Assembly (NCBI GenBank): GCA_044351045.1
Contig: JBILGM010000001.1
Coordinates: forward strand, 1 to 64,000
Direction of reading: 5' to 3'
Length of the DNA stretch: 64,000 nt
Source: UBA6136 sp044351045
GTDB lineage: Bacteria; Pseudomonadota; Gammaproteobacteria; Methylococcales; Methylococcaceae
Part shown: positions 8,936 to 17,854 of the stretch, one piece after another
Numbering within the stretch: position 1 is the stretch's first letter
Layout of the letters: every line of letters starts with the position of its first letter
Notes under the pieces: generated by a model
Databases searched by the model: none
What the model was told of the DNA's origin: nothing
The model's input: the letters and a program-made list of their open reading frames with translations, nothing else
Program-made: the position numbers and the translations under genes

Positions 8936-9838
8936 ATGCGAGCCCTGTCACCGACCAAGCCCCAGTTTGCCAACGGTTCCTCGCACCATATCAAGCTGGC
9001 GTTGTGCCTGCTCGTCTCTCTCGTTTTTCTCGCCATTGACAATCGGGAGACGGTCACTGTGGCGCGACTGCCGTTTGCAGCCATTGTCGATTCCGTCCGC
9101 CAGGCGATCCATGTGCCAAACCGGTTTTTCCAGAAGCTTGCAGAGCTTGGCAGCAGTCAGATTGAGCTGGCCTCGGAAAACCGACGGCTCAAGCAGGAGG
9201 CCTTGTTGCTCAGAGGCAGGCAGCTGGAGTTTGCTGCGCTTGAGCAGGAAAATATCCGCCTCAGAGGGCTTTTGGACAGCACGTTCAAGGTCGGGGATCA
9301 GGTACTGATTGCGGAACCCCTTTCGATCAATGTCGTGCCCTACGAGAATCTCATTGTGGTCAACAAGGGCCGGCGGTATGGCATTGAGCCCGGACAAGTC
9401 GTGGTTGACGGCAATGGTGTGGTCGGACAGGTGTTGCGGGTCTCCACGCATCAGGCCGATGTCGTCATGATCACTGACCCCAGTCACGCGATCCCGGTTC
9501 AGATTAACCGCAATGGTCTTCGGACCATCGCCGTAGGGACTGGCCAAACTGACCGATTGGAATTACCGTATCTGGCTGGCAGTGCCGATGTTCAGCCGGG
9601 TGATTTGCTCGTGACATCTGGGCTGGGTGGCGTTTTTCCTTCAGGGTATCCGGTTGCCAGGATCGTATCCCAGCCCACCGGACAGCAGCGATCCGGCAAG
9701 TTCGAGGCCACTCCGGTGGCGCAGCTGGATCGCAATCGCGAACTTCTGGTGGTACGAAGCGATTCGACCCCATTGCCCCGTATCCCCGATAAAACCGAGC
9801 CGCACCGGTCCGACAGCCTGACAGATGCCGCCCGATAA
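8936..9838 (+). CDS. mreC: Rod shape-determining protein MreC
   Basis: The periplasmic scaffold of the elongasome, which activates PBP2-RodA. It has 300 residues, with one transmembrane helix near residues 18-36 (ALCLLVSLVFLAID). A coiled coil (about 65-105, ELASENRRLKQEALLLRGR) follows. The beta-barrel core starts around VLIAEPLSINVVPYENLIV and contains the typical GVVGQVLRVSTHQADVVMI and DLLVTSGLGGVFPSGYPV. The proline- and charge-rich tail is variable in the family. It starts 57 bases after mreB and overlaps mreD by 14 bases. Confidence 0.96.
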   Translation: MRALSPTKPQFANGSSHHIKLALCLLVSLVFLAIDNRETVTVARLPFAAIVDSVRQAIHVPNRFFQKLAELGSSQIELASENRRLKQEALLLRGRQLEFAALEQENIRLRGLLDSTFKVGDQVLIAEPLSINVVPYENLIVVNKGRRYGIEPGQVVVDGNGVVGQVLRVSTHQADVVMITDPSHAIPVQINRNGLRTIAVGTGQTDRLELPYLAGSADVQPGDLLVTSGLGGVFPSGYPVARIVSQPTGQQRSGKFEATPVAQLDRNRELLVVRSDSTPLPRIPDKTEPHRSDSLTDAAR

Positions 9839-10325
9839 GCCGCAGGCTGCGGCTATGGCGGGTGTGATGCTCAGCTTCATCCTGGCCATGCTGCTGCGCA
9901 TCCTGCCGTTCCCGCTGGACTGGTTTGCATGGAATCCCGACTGGCTGGCGCTCGTGGTGATTTACTGGACTTTGCTGGCGCCGGATCGGGTCGGTATTGT
10001 TACGGCCTGGTTGGTGGGCTTTCTTGCCGACGTATTGACCGGCCGCCTCTTTGGGCAACATGCCCTGGCCTACGCAGTCATTGCGTATGCCAACCTGCAA
10101 GTGCGGCAGAAGCTCCTCGTGCTGCCCATGCTGGTGCAGAGCTTCTGGGTGTTGTTCCTCCTTTTGCTGGCGCAACTGCTGATTCTGTGGACTCAGCGTG
10201 TCGAAATCGCCGAATCGATGCGCGCCACTTATTGGCTACCCTCCCTCACTGGGGCGCTCGCCTGGCCGTTGGTGTTTGGCGTGATGCAGAGGCTCGGGCG
10301 TTTAGGTCTCATGCGAGGCTCATGA
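9825..10325 (+). CDS. mreD: Rod shape-determining protein MreD
   Basis: A small integral membrane partner of MreC, 166 residues with about five hydrophobic segments. The family patterns PFPLDWFAWNPDWLALVVIYW and the following VGFLADVLTGRLFGQHALAY are clear. The start overlaps the end of mreC by 14 bases, and the stop overlaps the mrdA start in an ATGA, so translation of mreC, mreD and mrdA is probably coupled. It is not predicted to be an enzyme. Confidence 0.94.
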   Translation: MPPDKPQAAAMAGVMLSFILAMLLRILPFPLDWFAWNPDWLALVVIYWTLLAPDRVGIVTAWLVGFLADVLTGRLFGQHALAYAVIAYANLQVRQKLLVLPMLVQSFWVLFLLLLAQLLILWTQRVEIAESMRATYWLPSLTGALAWPLVFGVMQRLGRLGLMRGS

Positions 10326-12169
10326 ACGAGAACTTCAGCGTTCGGGACGGGTTTCGCGAAAACCGGCTATTTCTCAATCGTATCGTGCTCAGTGTCCTGG
10401 CGATGATGCTGGGTGTCGCGGCCCTGGTGTTTCGGTTGGTCTACCTTCAGGTCACAGGACACGACCAATACGCTAGCCTGTCCCGCGAAAACCAGATCAA
10501 GATTGCGCCCATTCCGCCAAATCGCGGCATGATCTTCGATCGAAATGGTGACGTGCTAGCGGATAATTTTGTTACCTACAGCCTTGAAGTCACTCCGGAA
10601 TTGGTCAAGGATCTTCCGGGCCTTCTTCAGGACTTGAAGCCGTTGTTGAGCCTCACTGATAGCGACCTCGAACAGTTTCAGGCGCTCAAGGCAAAACGCA
10701 AGGGATTCGAGAGCGTGCCCATTCGTTTGGGGCTGACTGAGGAAGAGGTTGCACGGACCGCAATCAGACTTCCCTGGTTGGTGGGCGCCGAAATCCACAC
10801 CCGCATGATGCGAAATTATCCTTATGGCGACCTGACAGCGCATGTGGTGGGCTTCATTGCGCGCATCAACGACAAGGAGTTGGGCAACCTGGATCCGGCT
10901 CAGTACCGCGGCACCTTCTTCATCGGCAAGAATGGGCTGGAAAAAAGCTACGAACCGTTGCTTCATGGCAGAACCGGCCATCAGGAATACGAAGCCAACG
11001 TCAAGGGCCGAGTGATCCGCCAATTGGCAACGACCGAGGCTGTCAACGGGGCTGATCTGCATCTTTCGCTGGATATCGGCCTGCAGAAGACAGCCATGGA
11101 TGCTCTTGGGCCCTATCATGGCGCGGTGGTCGCCATCGACCCGAGGAATGGTGAAGTCCTGGCCCTGGCCAGCAAGCCCAGCTACGATCCTAATCCCTTC
11201 ATTCAGGGCATCAGCTCGAAAAACTACGCGGCACTGCAAAATGACGAGGCTCGTCCCCTGTACGATCGGGCAACCCGCGGCGCCTACCCGCCGGGCTCCA
11301 CCGTCAAACCCTTCGAGGCGCTCGCGGGGCTGGAACTGCTCAATTTATCGCCCGCGAGTCGTATCGCCTGTCCGGGCTATTTCCGTCTGCCCGGTTCCAC
11401 CCACAAATATCGCGACTGGGCGCACTCCGGTCATGGCGCCACCGATATGCGCCTGGCGATCGTTCAGTCCTGCGACGTTTACTTCTATAGTCTGGCAAAC
11501 CGCCTCGGCATTCAGCGTCTGCACGACTTCATGACCGGCCGTTTCGGTCTGGGCAACGTGACCGGACTCGATATTGCGGGTGAAAAAGCCGGGCTTTATC
11601 CCTCTGAAGAATGGAAGCGCACGCATCGCAAGGCGGAATGGATTGCCGGCGACACCGTCATTGCCGGGATCGGTCAGGGGTTCGTCACCACCACCCCATT
11701 GCAGATGGCACGGGCCACGGCGATTCTGGCCAACAAGGGCCTGGAAGTTGAACCGCGACTGGTCAGCCGGATCAAGGCGGGTGGGGACAATGAAAGCCCC
11801 TTTCCGCGACGCCAGGAAGCCGGCAAGCCGATCGCGCCTCATCACTGGAATACAGTGGTCAACGCCATGGTCGATGTGGTTCAGCGAGGGACAGCAAGAC
11901 GGATTTCAGCCGGGCTGAACTATCAAATGGCCGGCAAGACCGGGACGGCGCAGGTTTTTAGCGTGGCTCAGGGAAAAAATTACAAGAGCATGCGTATCAC
12001 CAAGTCCATGCGCGACCATGCCTGGTTCATCGCCTTCGCCCCCGCCGAGGCCCCCCGGATTGCCGTGGCGGTCATCGCCGAGAATGCCGGTCATGGCGGA
12101 ACCGTCTCGGCCCCGATTGCCCGCAAGGTCATTGACCGTTGGTTGCAGCCTGCTGCCGGCAAGCCATGA
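10322..12169 (+). CDS. mrdA: Penicillin-binding protein 2 (transpeptidase)
   Basis: The DD-transpeptidase of the elongasome, class B PBP, 615 residues from the ATG that overlaps the mreD stop. It has a single N-terminal membrane helix (about 20-42). The dimerisation or pedestal domain contains PPNRGMIFDRNGDVLA. The transpeptidase domain has all three motifs: S326-T-V-K in YPPGSTVKPF, S383-C-D in the SxN position (SCD rather than SSN), and K539-T-G in MAGKTGTAQVF. A longer in-frame extension to 9929 exists only as an overlap with mreD. It pairs with RodA, encoded next. Confidence 0.97.
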   Translation: MNENFSVRDGFRENRLFLNRIVLSVLAMMLGVAALVFRLVYLQVTGHDQYASLSRENQIKIAPIPPNRGMIFDRNGDVLADNFVTYSLEVTPELVKDLPGLLQDLKPLLSLTDSDLEQFQALKAKRKGFESVPIRLGLTEEEVARTAIRLPWLVGAEIHTRMMRNYPYGDLTAHVVGFIARINDKELGNLDPAQYRGTFFIGKNGLEKSYEPLLHGRTGHQEYEANVKGRVIRQLATTEAVNGADLHLSLDIGLQKTAMDALGPYHGAVVAIDPRNGEVLALASKPSYDPNPFIQGISSKNYAALQNDEARPLYDRATRGAYPPGSTVKPFEALAGLELLNLSPASRIACPGYFRLPGSTHKYRDWAHSGHGATDMRLAIVQSCDVYFYSLANRLGIQRLHDFMTGRFGLGNVTGLDIAGEKAGLYPSEEWKRTHRKAEWIAGDTVIAGIGQGFVTTTPLQMARATAILANKGLEVEPRLVSRIKAGGDNESPFPRRQEAGKPIAPHHWNTVVNAMVDVVQRGTARRISAGLNYQMAGKTGTAQVFSVAQGKNYKSMRITKSMRDHAWFIAFAPAEAPRIAVAVIAENAGHGGTVSAPIARKVIDRWLQPAAGKP

Positions 12170-13296
12170 AAGTTGATCCATTGCTGACGCAGATTCGTCT
12201 GGGCTCCACGCGCCCAAACAACGGCTTTGTGAATCGGCTTCCGCTCGATTGGCCTCTTCTGGGCGGTTTGCTGTTGCTGTCCAGTATAGCGATGGTGGTG
12301 CTTTATTCGGCTTCAGGCCAGGATCTTGATGTATTGCTTCGCCAGGGCGCGCGGTTGCTTTTAGCGATGGCAGTCATGCTCGGCGTTGCCTATATCCACC
12401 CCCGCCATCTCTACAACGCCAGCCCGATTCTTTACCTGGTCGGGGTGGTCATGCTGCTGCTGGTTCTGCTGGTCGGAAAAACCAGCATGGGAGCTCAGCG
12501 CTGGCTGGATTTGGGCATCATTCGTTTTCAGCCATCCGAGCTGACCAAGCTGTCCACACCCATGATGCTGGCCTGGTTTCTCTCGCAAGCGTCCCCCCCG
12601 CCCAAGTTCAAGCCGTTTCTCATTGCTGCAGCACTGATAGTGGTGCCGGCCTTGCTCATCGCCAAACAACCGGATCTGGGTACGGCCATCCTGGTCGGCA
12701 GTTCGGGGGCGGCGGTGATTTTCCTGTCCGGGCTCTCCTGGAAATACCTGCTGACATTGGTCCTGATAGGCGCGGGTTCCCTGCCGGTGCTCTGGCATTT
12801 TCTGCATGGGTACCAGCGCGACCGCATCCTGACGCTACTCAACCCCGAAGCCGATCCACTGGGGCGGGGCTACCACATCATTCAGTCAAAAATTGCCATC
12901 GGGTCGGGCGGCGTCGGCGGCAAGGGCTGGCTCCATGGCACTCAGGCGCACCTGGAGTTCCTGCCGGAAAGTTCGACCGACTTCATTTTCGCGGTGCTGG
13001 CCGAGGAGTTTGGATTGATCGGCTGCCTTGGCTTACTAGCGGCCTATTTCATCATCCTTGCCCGCTGTTTCTATATTGTCGTGCAGGCCAAGGATCGTTA
13101 TGGCCGTTATCTGTCTGGGGCGCTGACCCTGACCTTTTTCATCTATATCTTCGTCAATATCGGCATGGTGATTGGCTTGCTGCCGGTGGTTGGCGTACCC
13201 CTGCCGCTGGTGAGCTATGGGGGGACTGCGACGGTCACTCTGCTTGCCGGGTTCGGTCTTCTCATGTCGATTCAGGCCCATCAGAACCGCAAGTAA
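12166..13296 (+). CDS. rodA: SEDS peptidoglycan polymerase RodA
   Basis: The SEDS-family glycosyltransferase that polymerises glycan strands from lipid II for cell elongation, acting with PBP2. It has 376 residues and about ten hydrophobic segments. The family signatures are GAQRWLDLGIIRFQPSELTK, the loop AKQPDLGTAILVGSSG, the catalytic-loop region GSGGVGGKGWLHGTQ followed by FLPESSTDFIFAVLAEEFG, and VGVPLPLVSYGGTA near the end. Its ATG overlaps the mrdA stop in an ATGA, so the pair is translationally coupled. The start chosen is the one at this overlap rather than an upstream in-frame codon. Confidence 0.97.
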   Translation: MKVDPLLTQIRLGSTRPNNGFVNRLPLDWPLLGGLLLLSSIAMVVLYSASGQDLDVLLRQGARLLLAMAVMLGVAYIHPRHLYNASPILYLVGVVMLLLVLLVGKTSMGAQRWLDLGIIRFQPSELTKLSTPMMLAWFLSQASPPPKFKPFLIAAALIVVPALLIAKQPDLGTAILVGSSGAAVIFLSGLSWKYLLTLVLIGAGSLPVLWHFLHGYQRDRILTLLNPEADPLGRGYHIIQSKIAIGSGGVGGKGWLHGTQAHLEFLPESSTDFIFAVLAEEFGLIGCLGLLAAYFIILARCFYIVVQAKDRYGRYLSGALTLTFFIYIFVNIGMVIGLLPVVGVPLPLVSYGGTATVTLLAGFGLLMSIQAHQNRK

Positions 13297-13373
13297 GGCG
13301 GCAAGCATTCTCGGAGATGGGCTTTACCGGTATCCTGTACCCTTGATTTTTTTCTCTGTCGGTTGTCATTCCC

Positions 13374-14474
13374 ATGAAAAACAACATCATTGCCGCGCTG
13401 TTTGCTGGCACCTGTCTGGCGCTTGTCTCCGGCTGTTCCACCCAGACCTCCTCAACGACTAACGTCTCGGCGCCGGTTGACCGTAAACCCGCCAAACCGG
13501 CTGAGGTTGCCAAGACGGTCAGTGATGAACCCAAGGTCATCCTGCCCCCTTCGCCCGGCATTTCCCAGCGGCCTGCGGTGCGGGATTTCATCGCGGAAAT
13601 GAGCCGCAAGCATGGTTTCAGCATGGCTGAACTGACCCGCGCCTTTGACGAGGCCGGCACGGTACCTGCGATTCTTGATGCCATGGCCAAGCCCTACGAA
13701 GCCAAGCCCTGGCACGCCTACCGCAAGCTGTTTCTGACCGAAAAGCGCATCAATGGTGGACGCGATTTCATGGCCACCCATGCGGCGGCGCTGGCGCAGG
13801 CCAAATCTCGCTATGGGGTAGCGCCCGAAATGGTCACTGCCATCATCGGCATCGAAAGCGCCTATGGATTCAAGCCCGGTAAGTACCGTGTGATCGATTC
13901 GCTGTCGACGTTGGCTTTTGACTATCCCCGGCGGGCCAGCTTCTTCCGCAGCGAGCTGGAGCAGTTTCTGCTCCTCTGCCGCGAGGAGGGCATGGATTAT
14001 CTGCAACCACTCGGCTCCTATGCCGGTGCCATGGGTATGCCGCAGTTCATGCCCAGCAGCTACCGCAAGCTCGCGGCCGATGGTGATGGCGACGGCAAGC
14101 GGGATATCTGGGGCAACCCGGCGGATGCCATCGCCAGTGTCGCCAATTACTTTGCCAAGAATGGCTGGCATAGCGGCGAGCCAATCGCGGTCCCCGCCCG
14201 GGTCAGCGGTGACGGCTATCGCGAGGTCGTCAGCACCAAGAGTCCCAAGGCCACCCATACCCTGGGTCAGCTCGCCGATCTTGGCGTGACGCCGGCCGAG
14301 CCGGTGTCCGGCGGTCACAAGGCCGGCCTGGTGCAACTGGCCGGCGAAATGGGACCCGAATACTGGGTGACCTTCCACAACTTCTCGACCATCATGCGCT
14401 ACAACCACAGTCCGTTGTATGCCATGGCGGCCACCGAACTGGTGCGAGAGTGGACCGGCGCAGAAAGTCGCTGA
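13374..14474 (+). CDS. mltB: Lytic murein transglycosylase B lipoprotein
   Basis: A peptidoglycan lytic transglycosylase anchored in the outer membrane, 366 residues. It has a lipoprotein signal with lipobox VSGC (C21) and no aspartate at +2. The SLT/MltB domain has the catalytic glutamate at about E161 in TAIIGIESAYGFKPGK, followed by RVIDSLSTLAFDYPRRA and the GAMGMPQFMPSSYRK stretch. The C-terminal peptidoglycan-binding part includes NPADAIASVANYFAKNGW. It follows rodA by 77 bases. In many relatives rlpA comes next, but here an NlpC/P60 lipoprotein does. Confidence 0.95.
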   Translation: MKNNIIAALFAGTCLALVSGCSTQTSSTTNVSAPVDRKPAKPAEVAKTVSDEPKVILPPSPGISQRPAVRDFIAEMSRKHGFSMAELTRAFDEAGTVPAILDAMAKPYEAKPWHAYRKLFLTEKRINGGRDFMATHAAALAQAKSRYGVAPEMVTAIIGIESAYGFKPGKYRVIDSLSTLAFDYPRRASFFRSELEQFLLLCREEGMDYLQPLGSYAGAMGMPQFMPSSYRKLAADGDGDGKRDIWGNPADAIASVANYFAKNGWHSGEPIAVPARVSGDGYREVVSTKSPKATHTLGQLADLGVTPAEPVSGGHKAGLVQLAGEMGPEYWVTFHNFSTIMRYNHSPLYAMAATELVREWTGAESR

Positions 14475-14664
14475 TCCGGCCTCGGAAGATTTGTCAGGCT
14501 GCAGGGTCGGGTTTATCCGCTCGCTGCCCTCAGGACCGCAAATTTCAATCAATTCGGGCAAGATTTACAGATACGCAAGTGCCAACCGGTGATTGCCTGC
14601 CGCGTCGGCTGGCCGGGGCATATTGCATTCCGCCTAAAATTCCGTTTGTTAGCTTGAATCAGGC

Positions 14665-15207
14665 ATGCTGCCCATCTTCCGACACCGCTGGTCACCCACT
14701 GGTCGCGGCCTCGCCGTTGCCCTGGCATTAACCCTGTTTGCAGGCTGTGCCAGCCAGCCCAAGGCCCCACCCGGCCCCGCCCGCCCGCCCATCAACATGG
14801 CCGTGGTGCGTGATGCGCTGAGCATGAAAGGTATTCCCTATCGCTGGGGAGAAGAAACCCCGCAACGCGGATTCGATTGCAGCGGACTGGTTCAGTATGT
14901 TTTCAGCCAGCATGGTGTCAGGCTCCCGCGCACGGCCTATCAGATGGCCATGGCACTCCCCGAGCTGGAAGAGGAGCAACGCCGGCCCGGCGACTTGCTG
15001 TTCTTCAACACCACGGGAAAGCCCTACTCCCATGTCGGCATCTATATTGGCAACGATCAGATGGTCCATGCCAGCAGTGCGAAAGGCAAGGTCGTGGTTG
15101 GTTCGCTGAACACACCCTACTGGAGCCAGCACTACCTTGGTATGCGCCGACCCCTGGCCATCCAATCCTCTGAGCCTGAACTGCACCTTGGTCACTGGGT
15201 GCCCTGA
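14665..15207 (+). CDS. NlpC/P60 endopeptidase lipoprotein
   Basis: A predicted D,L-endopeptidase that cuts peptidoglycan stem peptides, 180 residues. It is an outer-membrane lipoprotein with lipobox FAGC (C28). The NlpC/P60 fold shows the catalytic cysteine C72 in RGFDCSGLVQYVF, the histidine H123 in YSHVGIYIGN and the third polar residue H135 in MVHASS. It resembles E. coli Spr/MepS or NlpC in size and layout; I cannot decide which. It lies 190 bases after mltB, in the place where rlpA is often found. Its own promoter is likely in that gap. Confidence 0.9.
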   Translation: MLPIFRHRWSPTGRGLAVALALTLFAGCASQPKAPPGPARPPINMAVVRDALSMKGIPYRWGEETPQRGFDCSGLVQYVFSQHGVRLPRTAYQMAMALPELEEEQRRPGDLLFFNTTGKPYSHVGIYIGNDQMVHASSAKGKVVVGSLNTPYWSQHYLGMRRPLAIQSSEPELHLGHWVP

Positions 15208-15234
15208 CTGACCATTTAAATTTGAAACATTGCC

Positions 15235-16230
15235 ATGAAAGCCATGCTCATGAGCCGGACCGGCCCCGCCGATGTCCTGGCGCTTTGCGACATCCCCGAG
15301 CCCGTCCTGACTGAATCGACCCAGATCAAGGTTCGCCTGCGCGCCGCCGGCGTCAACCCGATCGATACCAAAATTCGCCGCAATGGCCTTCTCGGTACCG
15401 GCCGGCTGCCGGCCATTCTTGGCTGTGACGGTGCCGGTGAAGTGATCGAGATGGGCAGTGAAGTCGACCGCTTTTGCATCGGTGACCGTGTCTGGTTCTG
15501 TCACGGCGGCCTCGGCATCGAGCCGGGCAATGACGCCGAAATCACCGTACTCGATCAATGCTGGGCCGCGCCAATGCCGCAATCGCTGGACTTTGTCCAC
15601 GCCGCCGCCGGCCCGCTGGTGCTGATCACCGCCTGGGGCATGCTGTACGACCGGGGCCGGCTGCAAGCCGGGCAGACCGCGCTGATCCATGCCGGCGCCG
15701 GCGGCGTCGGGCATGTCGCCCTGCAACTCGCCAAACTGCGCGGAGCCCGTGTCATCACGACGGTCGGATCGGCGGAAAATGCAGCGCTGGCTAAAGACTG
15801 GGGCGCGGATGAGGTGATCAACCACCGCGAGCAGGACTTCGTCGCCGAGGTGAACCGGCTCACCGATGGGCAGGGCGCAGACCTGGTCGCCGAAATGGTC
15901 AGCGTGGAAGTCTTTACCCGCAGCATCGGCTGCACCGCGCACTTTGGTGATCTCGTGACCTTGCTCGATCCCGGCAATAGCCCATTGGCCGAAGCCCGGC
16001 TACGCAACCTGCGTATCGGCTTCGAACTGATGTTGACCCCGCAGCTACGCAGACTGACGGCTGCCCGTGAACACCAGATCAACATCCTGCGCCAATGCAG
16101 CGAACTCATCGACAGGGGCCAGTTGAGCCTGCATGTCAGCCGGACCCTTCCGCTGGAACAGGCCGCTGAGGCCCACCGTCAGCTTGAAATGGGACACACG
16201 GTAGGTAAATGCGTACTCACCATGGATTGA
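15235..16230 (+). CDS. Zinc-independent quinone-oxidoreductase-type dehydrogenase
   Basis: A medium-chain dehydrogenase/reductase of 331 residues, similar to NADPH:quinone reductases (zeta-crystallin type). The N-terminal GroES-like domain has AAGVNPIDTKIR and the Rossmann domain has the nucleotide-binding loop HAGAGGVGHVALQLAKLRG. The zinc-binding cysteines of true alcohol dehydrogenases are absent. Other family marks are QGADLVAEMVS and the end LEQAAEAHRQLEMGHTVGK. The substrate is unknown. It begins 28 bases after the NlpC/P60 gene, possibly in the same transcript, but no functional link is evident. Confidence 0.85.
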   Translation: MKAMLMSRTGPADVLALCDIPEPVLTESTQIKVRLRAAGVNPIDTKIRRNGLLGTGRLPAILGCDGAGEVIEMGSEVDRFCIGDRVWFCHGGLGIEPGNDAEITVLDQCWAAPMPQSLDFVHAAAGPLVLITAWGMLYDRGRLQAGQTALIHAGAGGVGHVALQLAKLRGARVITTVGSAENAALAKDWGADEVINHREQDFVAEVNRLTDGQGADLVAEMVSVEVFTRSIGCTAHFGDLVTLLDPGNSPLAEARLRNLRIGFELMLTPQLRRLTAAREHQINILRQCSELIDRGQLSLHVSRTLPLEQAAEAHRQLEMGHTVGKCVLTMD

Positions 16231-16561
16231 TTGATCGTCTCCATGGTCCGGCAGGGGAACGGTCACATTTCAATATCAAGCAGAGACTGCGCCCCACACC
16301 TCAGCTCGCCGTTATTGCTCTACAACAACTGGGCGAACCCATGGTGCGAACTGTCCGCGTGTCGGGATGACATCATCGCAGCACTGGATTGGTTGTTGAG
16401 AGGGGTTTGATGAAAGATGCGCATAGCGGGATAAATCGTTTCCATGTTGGAGAAGGGGACCGATGAAAACTACCCTCCGTTGATTCGCTGCCAACAAGCG
16501 CTTACCCTGAACTCACCCGAACGGTTTTCGGGCCTTTCCATTCAAGCATCGGAGAAAAACT
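16231..16561. other. Intergenic stretch without recognised gene
   Basis: These 331 bases separate two same-strand genes. I see no gene, hairpin or repeat copy in them. The last bases contain the ribosome binding site GGAGAAAAACT directly before the next ATG. A promoter for that gene is expected but not identifiable by eye. Confidence 0.4.
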
Positions 16562-17191
16562 ATGAAAAAAGTCATGCTGACACTGATCGAGGCATTGGCC
16601 AAGCAGGGTCTCGACAAGCTGGAGCGCGCCCTCGCGTTTGGCGGCGGTCTCGTCCTGTTGTTGGCTTTTGCCAGCGGCTCCTTTTCACCCGACCACAACT
16701 GGTTCAGTTTCCTGTTCCGCTGGCTGCATGTGATCGCCGGCATCATGTGGATCGGCCTGCTGTGGTACTTCAATTTCGTGCAGATTCCGTCGATGCCGAA
16801 GATCCCTGACGAACAGAAGCCGGCCATCGGCAAGGTCATTGCACCCGCCGCGCTCTTCTGGTTCCGTTGGGCGGCGCTGGCCACCGTGGTGACCGGCCTC
16901 ATCGTCATCAGCATGAAGGGCTTTGGTGCCTTGGGCGATGCGTTGGCCCTGGGCTACCTGAAAGGGGGTTATTTCACCTATATCGGCATCGGCATGTGGT
17001 TGGGTTTGATCATGGCCTTTAATGTCTGGAATATCATCTGGCCGAATCAGAAGATCGCCCTGGGTATGGTTGAGGCCACGGCGGACGAAAAGAAGGCCGC
17101 TGCACGCACCGCCATGCTGACCAGTCGCTTCAACACCATGTTCTCCATCCCCATGCTCTATTTCATGGTCGCTGCGCAAAACGTGGCCTGA
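16562..17191 (+). CDS. PuuD-like membrane protein (urate-oxidase N-domain type)
   Basis: A 209-residue integral membrane protein with four or five hydrophobic segments. The segment WLHVIAGIMWIGLLWYFNFV, the partial motif GYFTYIGIGMWLGLIMAFNV and the loop IIWPNQKIALG match the N-terminal membrane domain of PuuD-type urate hydroxylases. In full PuuD proteins this domain is followed by a cytochrome c domain; here the protein ends after the membrane part. Histidine H42 in WLHV could be a haem or metal ligand. Nothing nearby concerns purine degradation, so a urate-oxidising role is doubtful. A strong terminator follows. Confidence 0.75.
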   Translation: MKKVMLTLIEALAKQGLDKLERALAFGGGLVLLLAFASGSFSPDHNWFSFLFRWLHVIAGIMWIGLLWYFNFVQIPSMPKIPDEQKPAIGKVIAPAALFWFRWAALATVVTGLIVISMKGFGALGDALALGYLKGGYFTYIGIGMWLGLIMAFNVWNIIWPNQKIALGMVEATADEKKAAARTAMLTSRFNTMFSIPMLYFMVAAQNVA

Positions 17192-17227
17192 GGGCTTTCA
17201 TTGTGGGCAGGCTTGCCCCCTGAAAAT

Positions 17228-17255
17228 AAAAAACCCGGCTCAGGCCGGGTTTTTT
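17228..17255. terminator. Bidirectional Rho-independent terminator
   Basis: The stem AACCCGGC / GCCGGGTT with a four-base loop (17232-17251) is flanked by a run of A on the left and T on the right. It can therefore terminate both the PuuD-like gene on the plus strand and the LEA14-like gene arriving on the minus strand. Confidence 0.9.
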
Positions 17256-17270
17256 GCGGAATGGCTGTCG

Positions 17271-17783
17271 CTATTTTGCCAACCCACTGGCAGCGCGCAT
17301 CAGCGTGTCCCTGTCCATGGAGCCACTGAACTTCAGCGGCAGCTTGCCCAAGGCGCCCAGCCAATTGTTCCAGATGAGGTTGCCGGTCACCTGATAATCC
17401 AGCGCCGGCCTGGTTTGCAGGATGAGGAGTTGCTTCACCGCACTCATGGTATTGGCGGTCACCTCGACATCCATTTCCGATGTGCCCAGCTTTTTCAGCA
17501 CCAGCGGACTGCGGCTGACGCCCGCCGCGACCGGCTGGCCATTCAGGGCCAGGGCGACATCCGCACCGTCCAGATTCACATCCAGATCATTCGGGTTGTC
17601 CACTTTCAAACGCACCAGAAAACTCGGGCTCAGTGGATTCAAATGCTTGATGTTGAGGCCGGCCAGAGAAACCTTGGGTTCCTTGAGATTTTTGTAGTCG
17701 GTGGTGAGCAGTGAACAGCCGGTTTGTGTCATGAACAGCGCGGCAAGCCACCATCCGGCGACCCGAGTGGAAAAGGCCTTCAT
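17271..17783 (-). CDS. LEA14-like (LEA type 2) lipoprotein
   Basis: A 170-residue lipoprotein with a signal ending in TQTGC (C23). The mature part is a single LEA14/WHy-type beta-sandwich domain: VSLAGLNIKHLNPLSPSF, then the signature VRLKVDNPNDLDVNLDGADV and later AVKQLLILQTRPALDYQVTG. Bacterial members of this family are envelope proteins of unknown exact function, linked in plants to desiccation protection. It is the last gene before the bidirectional terminator and starts 71 bases downstream of the large DUF748 gene, so the two may be one transcript. Confidence 0.85.
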   Translation of the reverse strand: MKAFSTRVAGWWLAALFMTQTGCSLLTTDYKNLKEPKVSLAGLNIKHLNPLSPSFLVRLKVDNPNDLDVNLDGADVALALNGQPVAAGVSRSPLVLKKLGTSEMDVEVTANTMSAVKQLLILQTRPALDYQVTGNLIWNNWLGALGKLPLKFSGSMDRDTLMRAASGLAK

Positions 17784-17854
17784 GGTTACGAGTCCCTTGA
17801 GTGTGTCAAAAATAACGCCGGATTGTATCAGTCGGGAACAGCCGCCCCGCCGGG

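Noticed and set aside
9929..10321. N-terminal extension of PBP2
   Set aside because: It is the alternative frame of mreD; PBP2 proteins begin at the ATG that overlaps the mreD stop.
14728..15942. A 404-codon minus-strand open frame
   Set aside because: Antisense to the NlpC/P60 and oxidoreductase genes, spanning both; not a plausible single protein.
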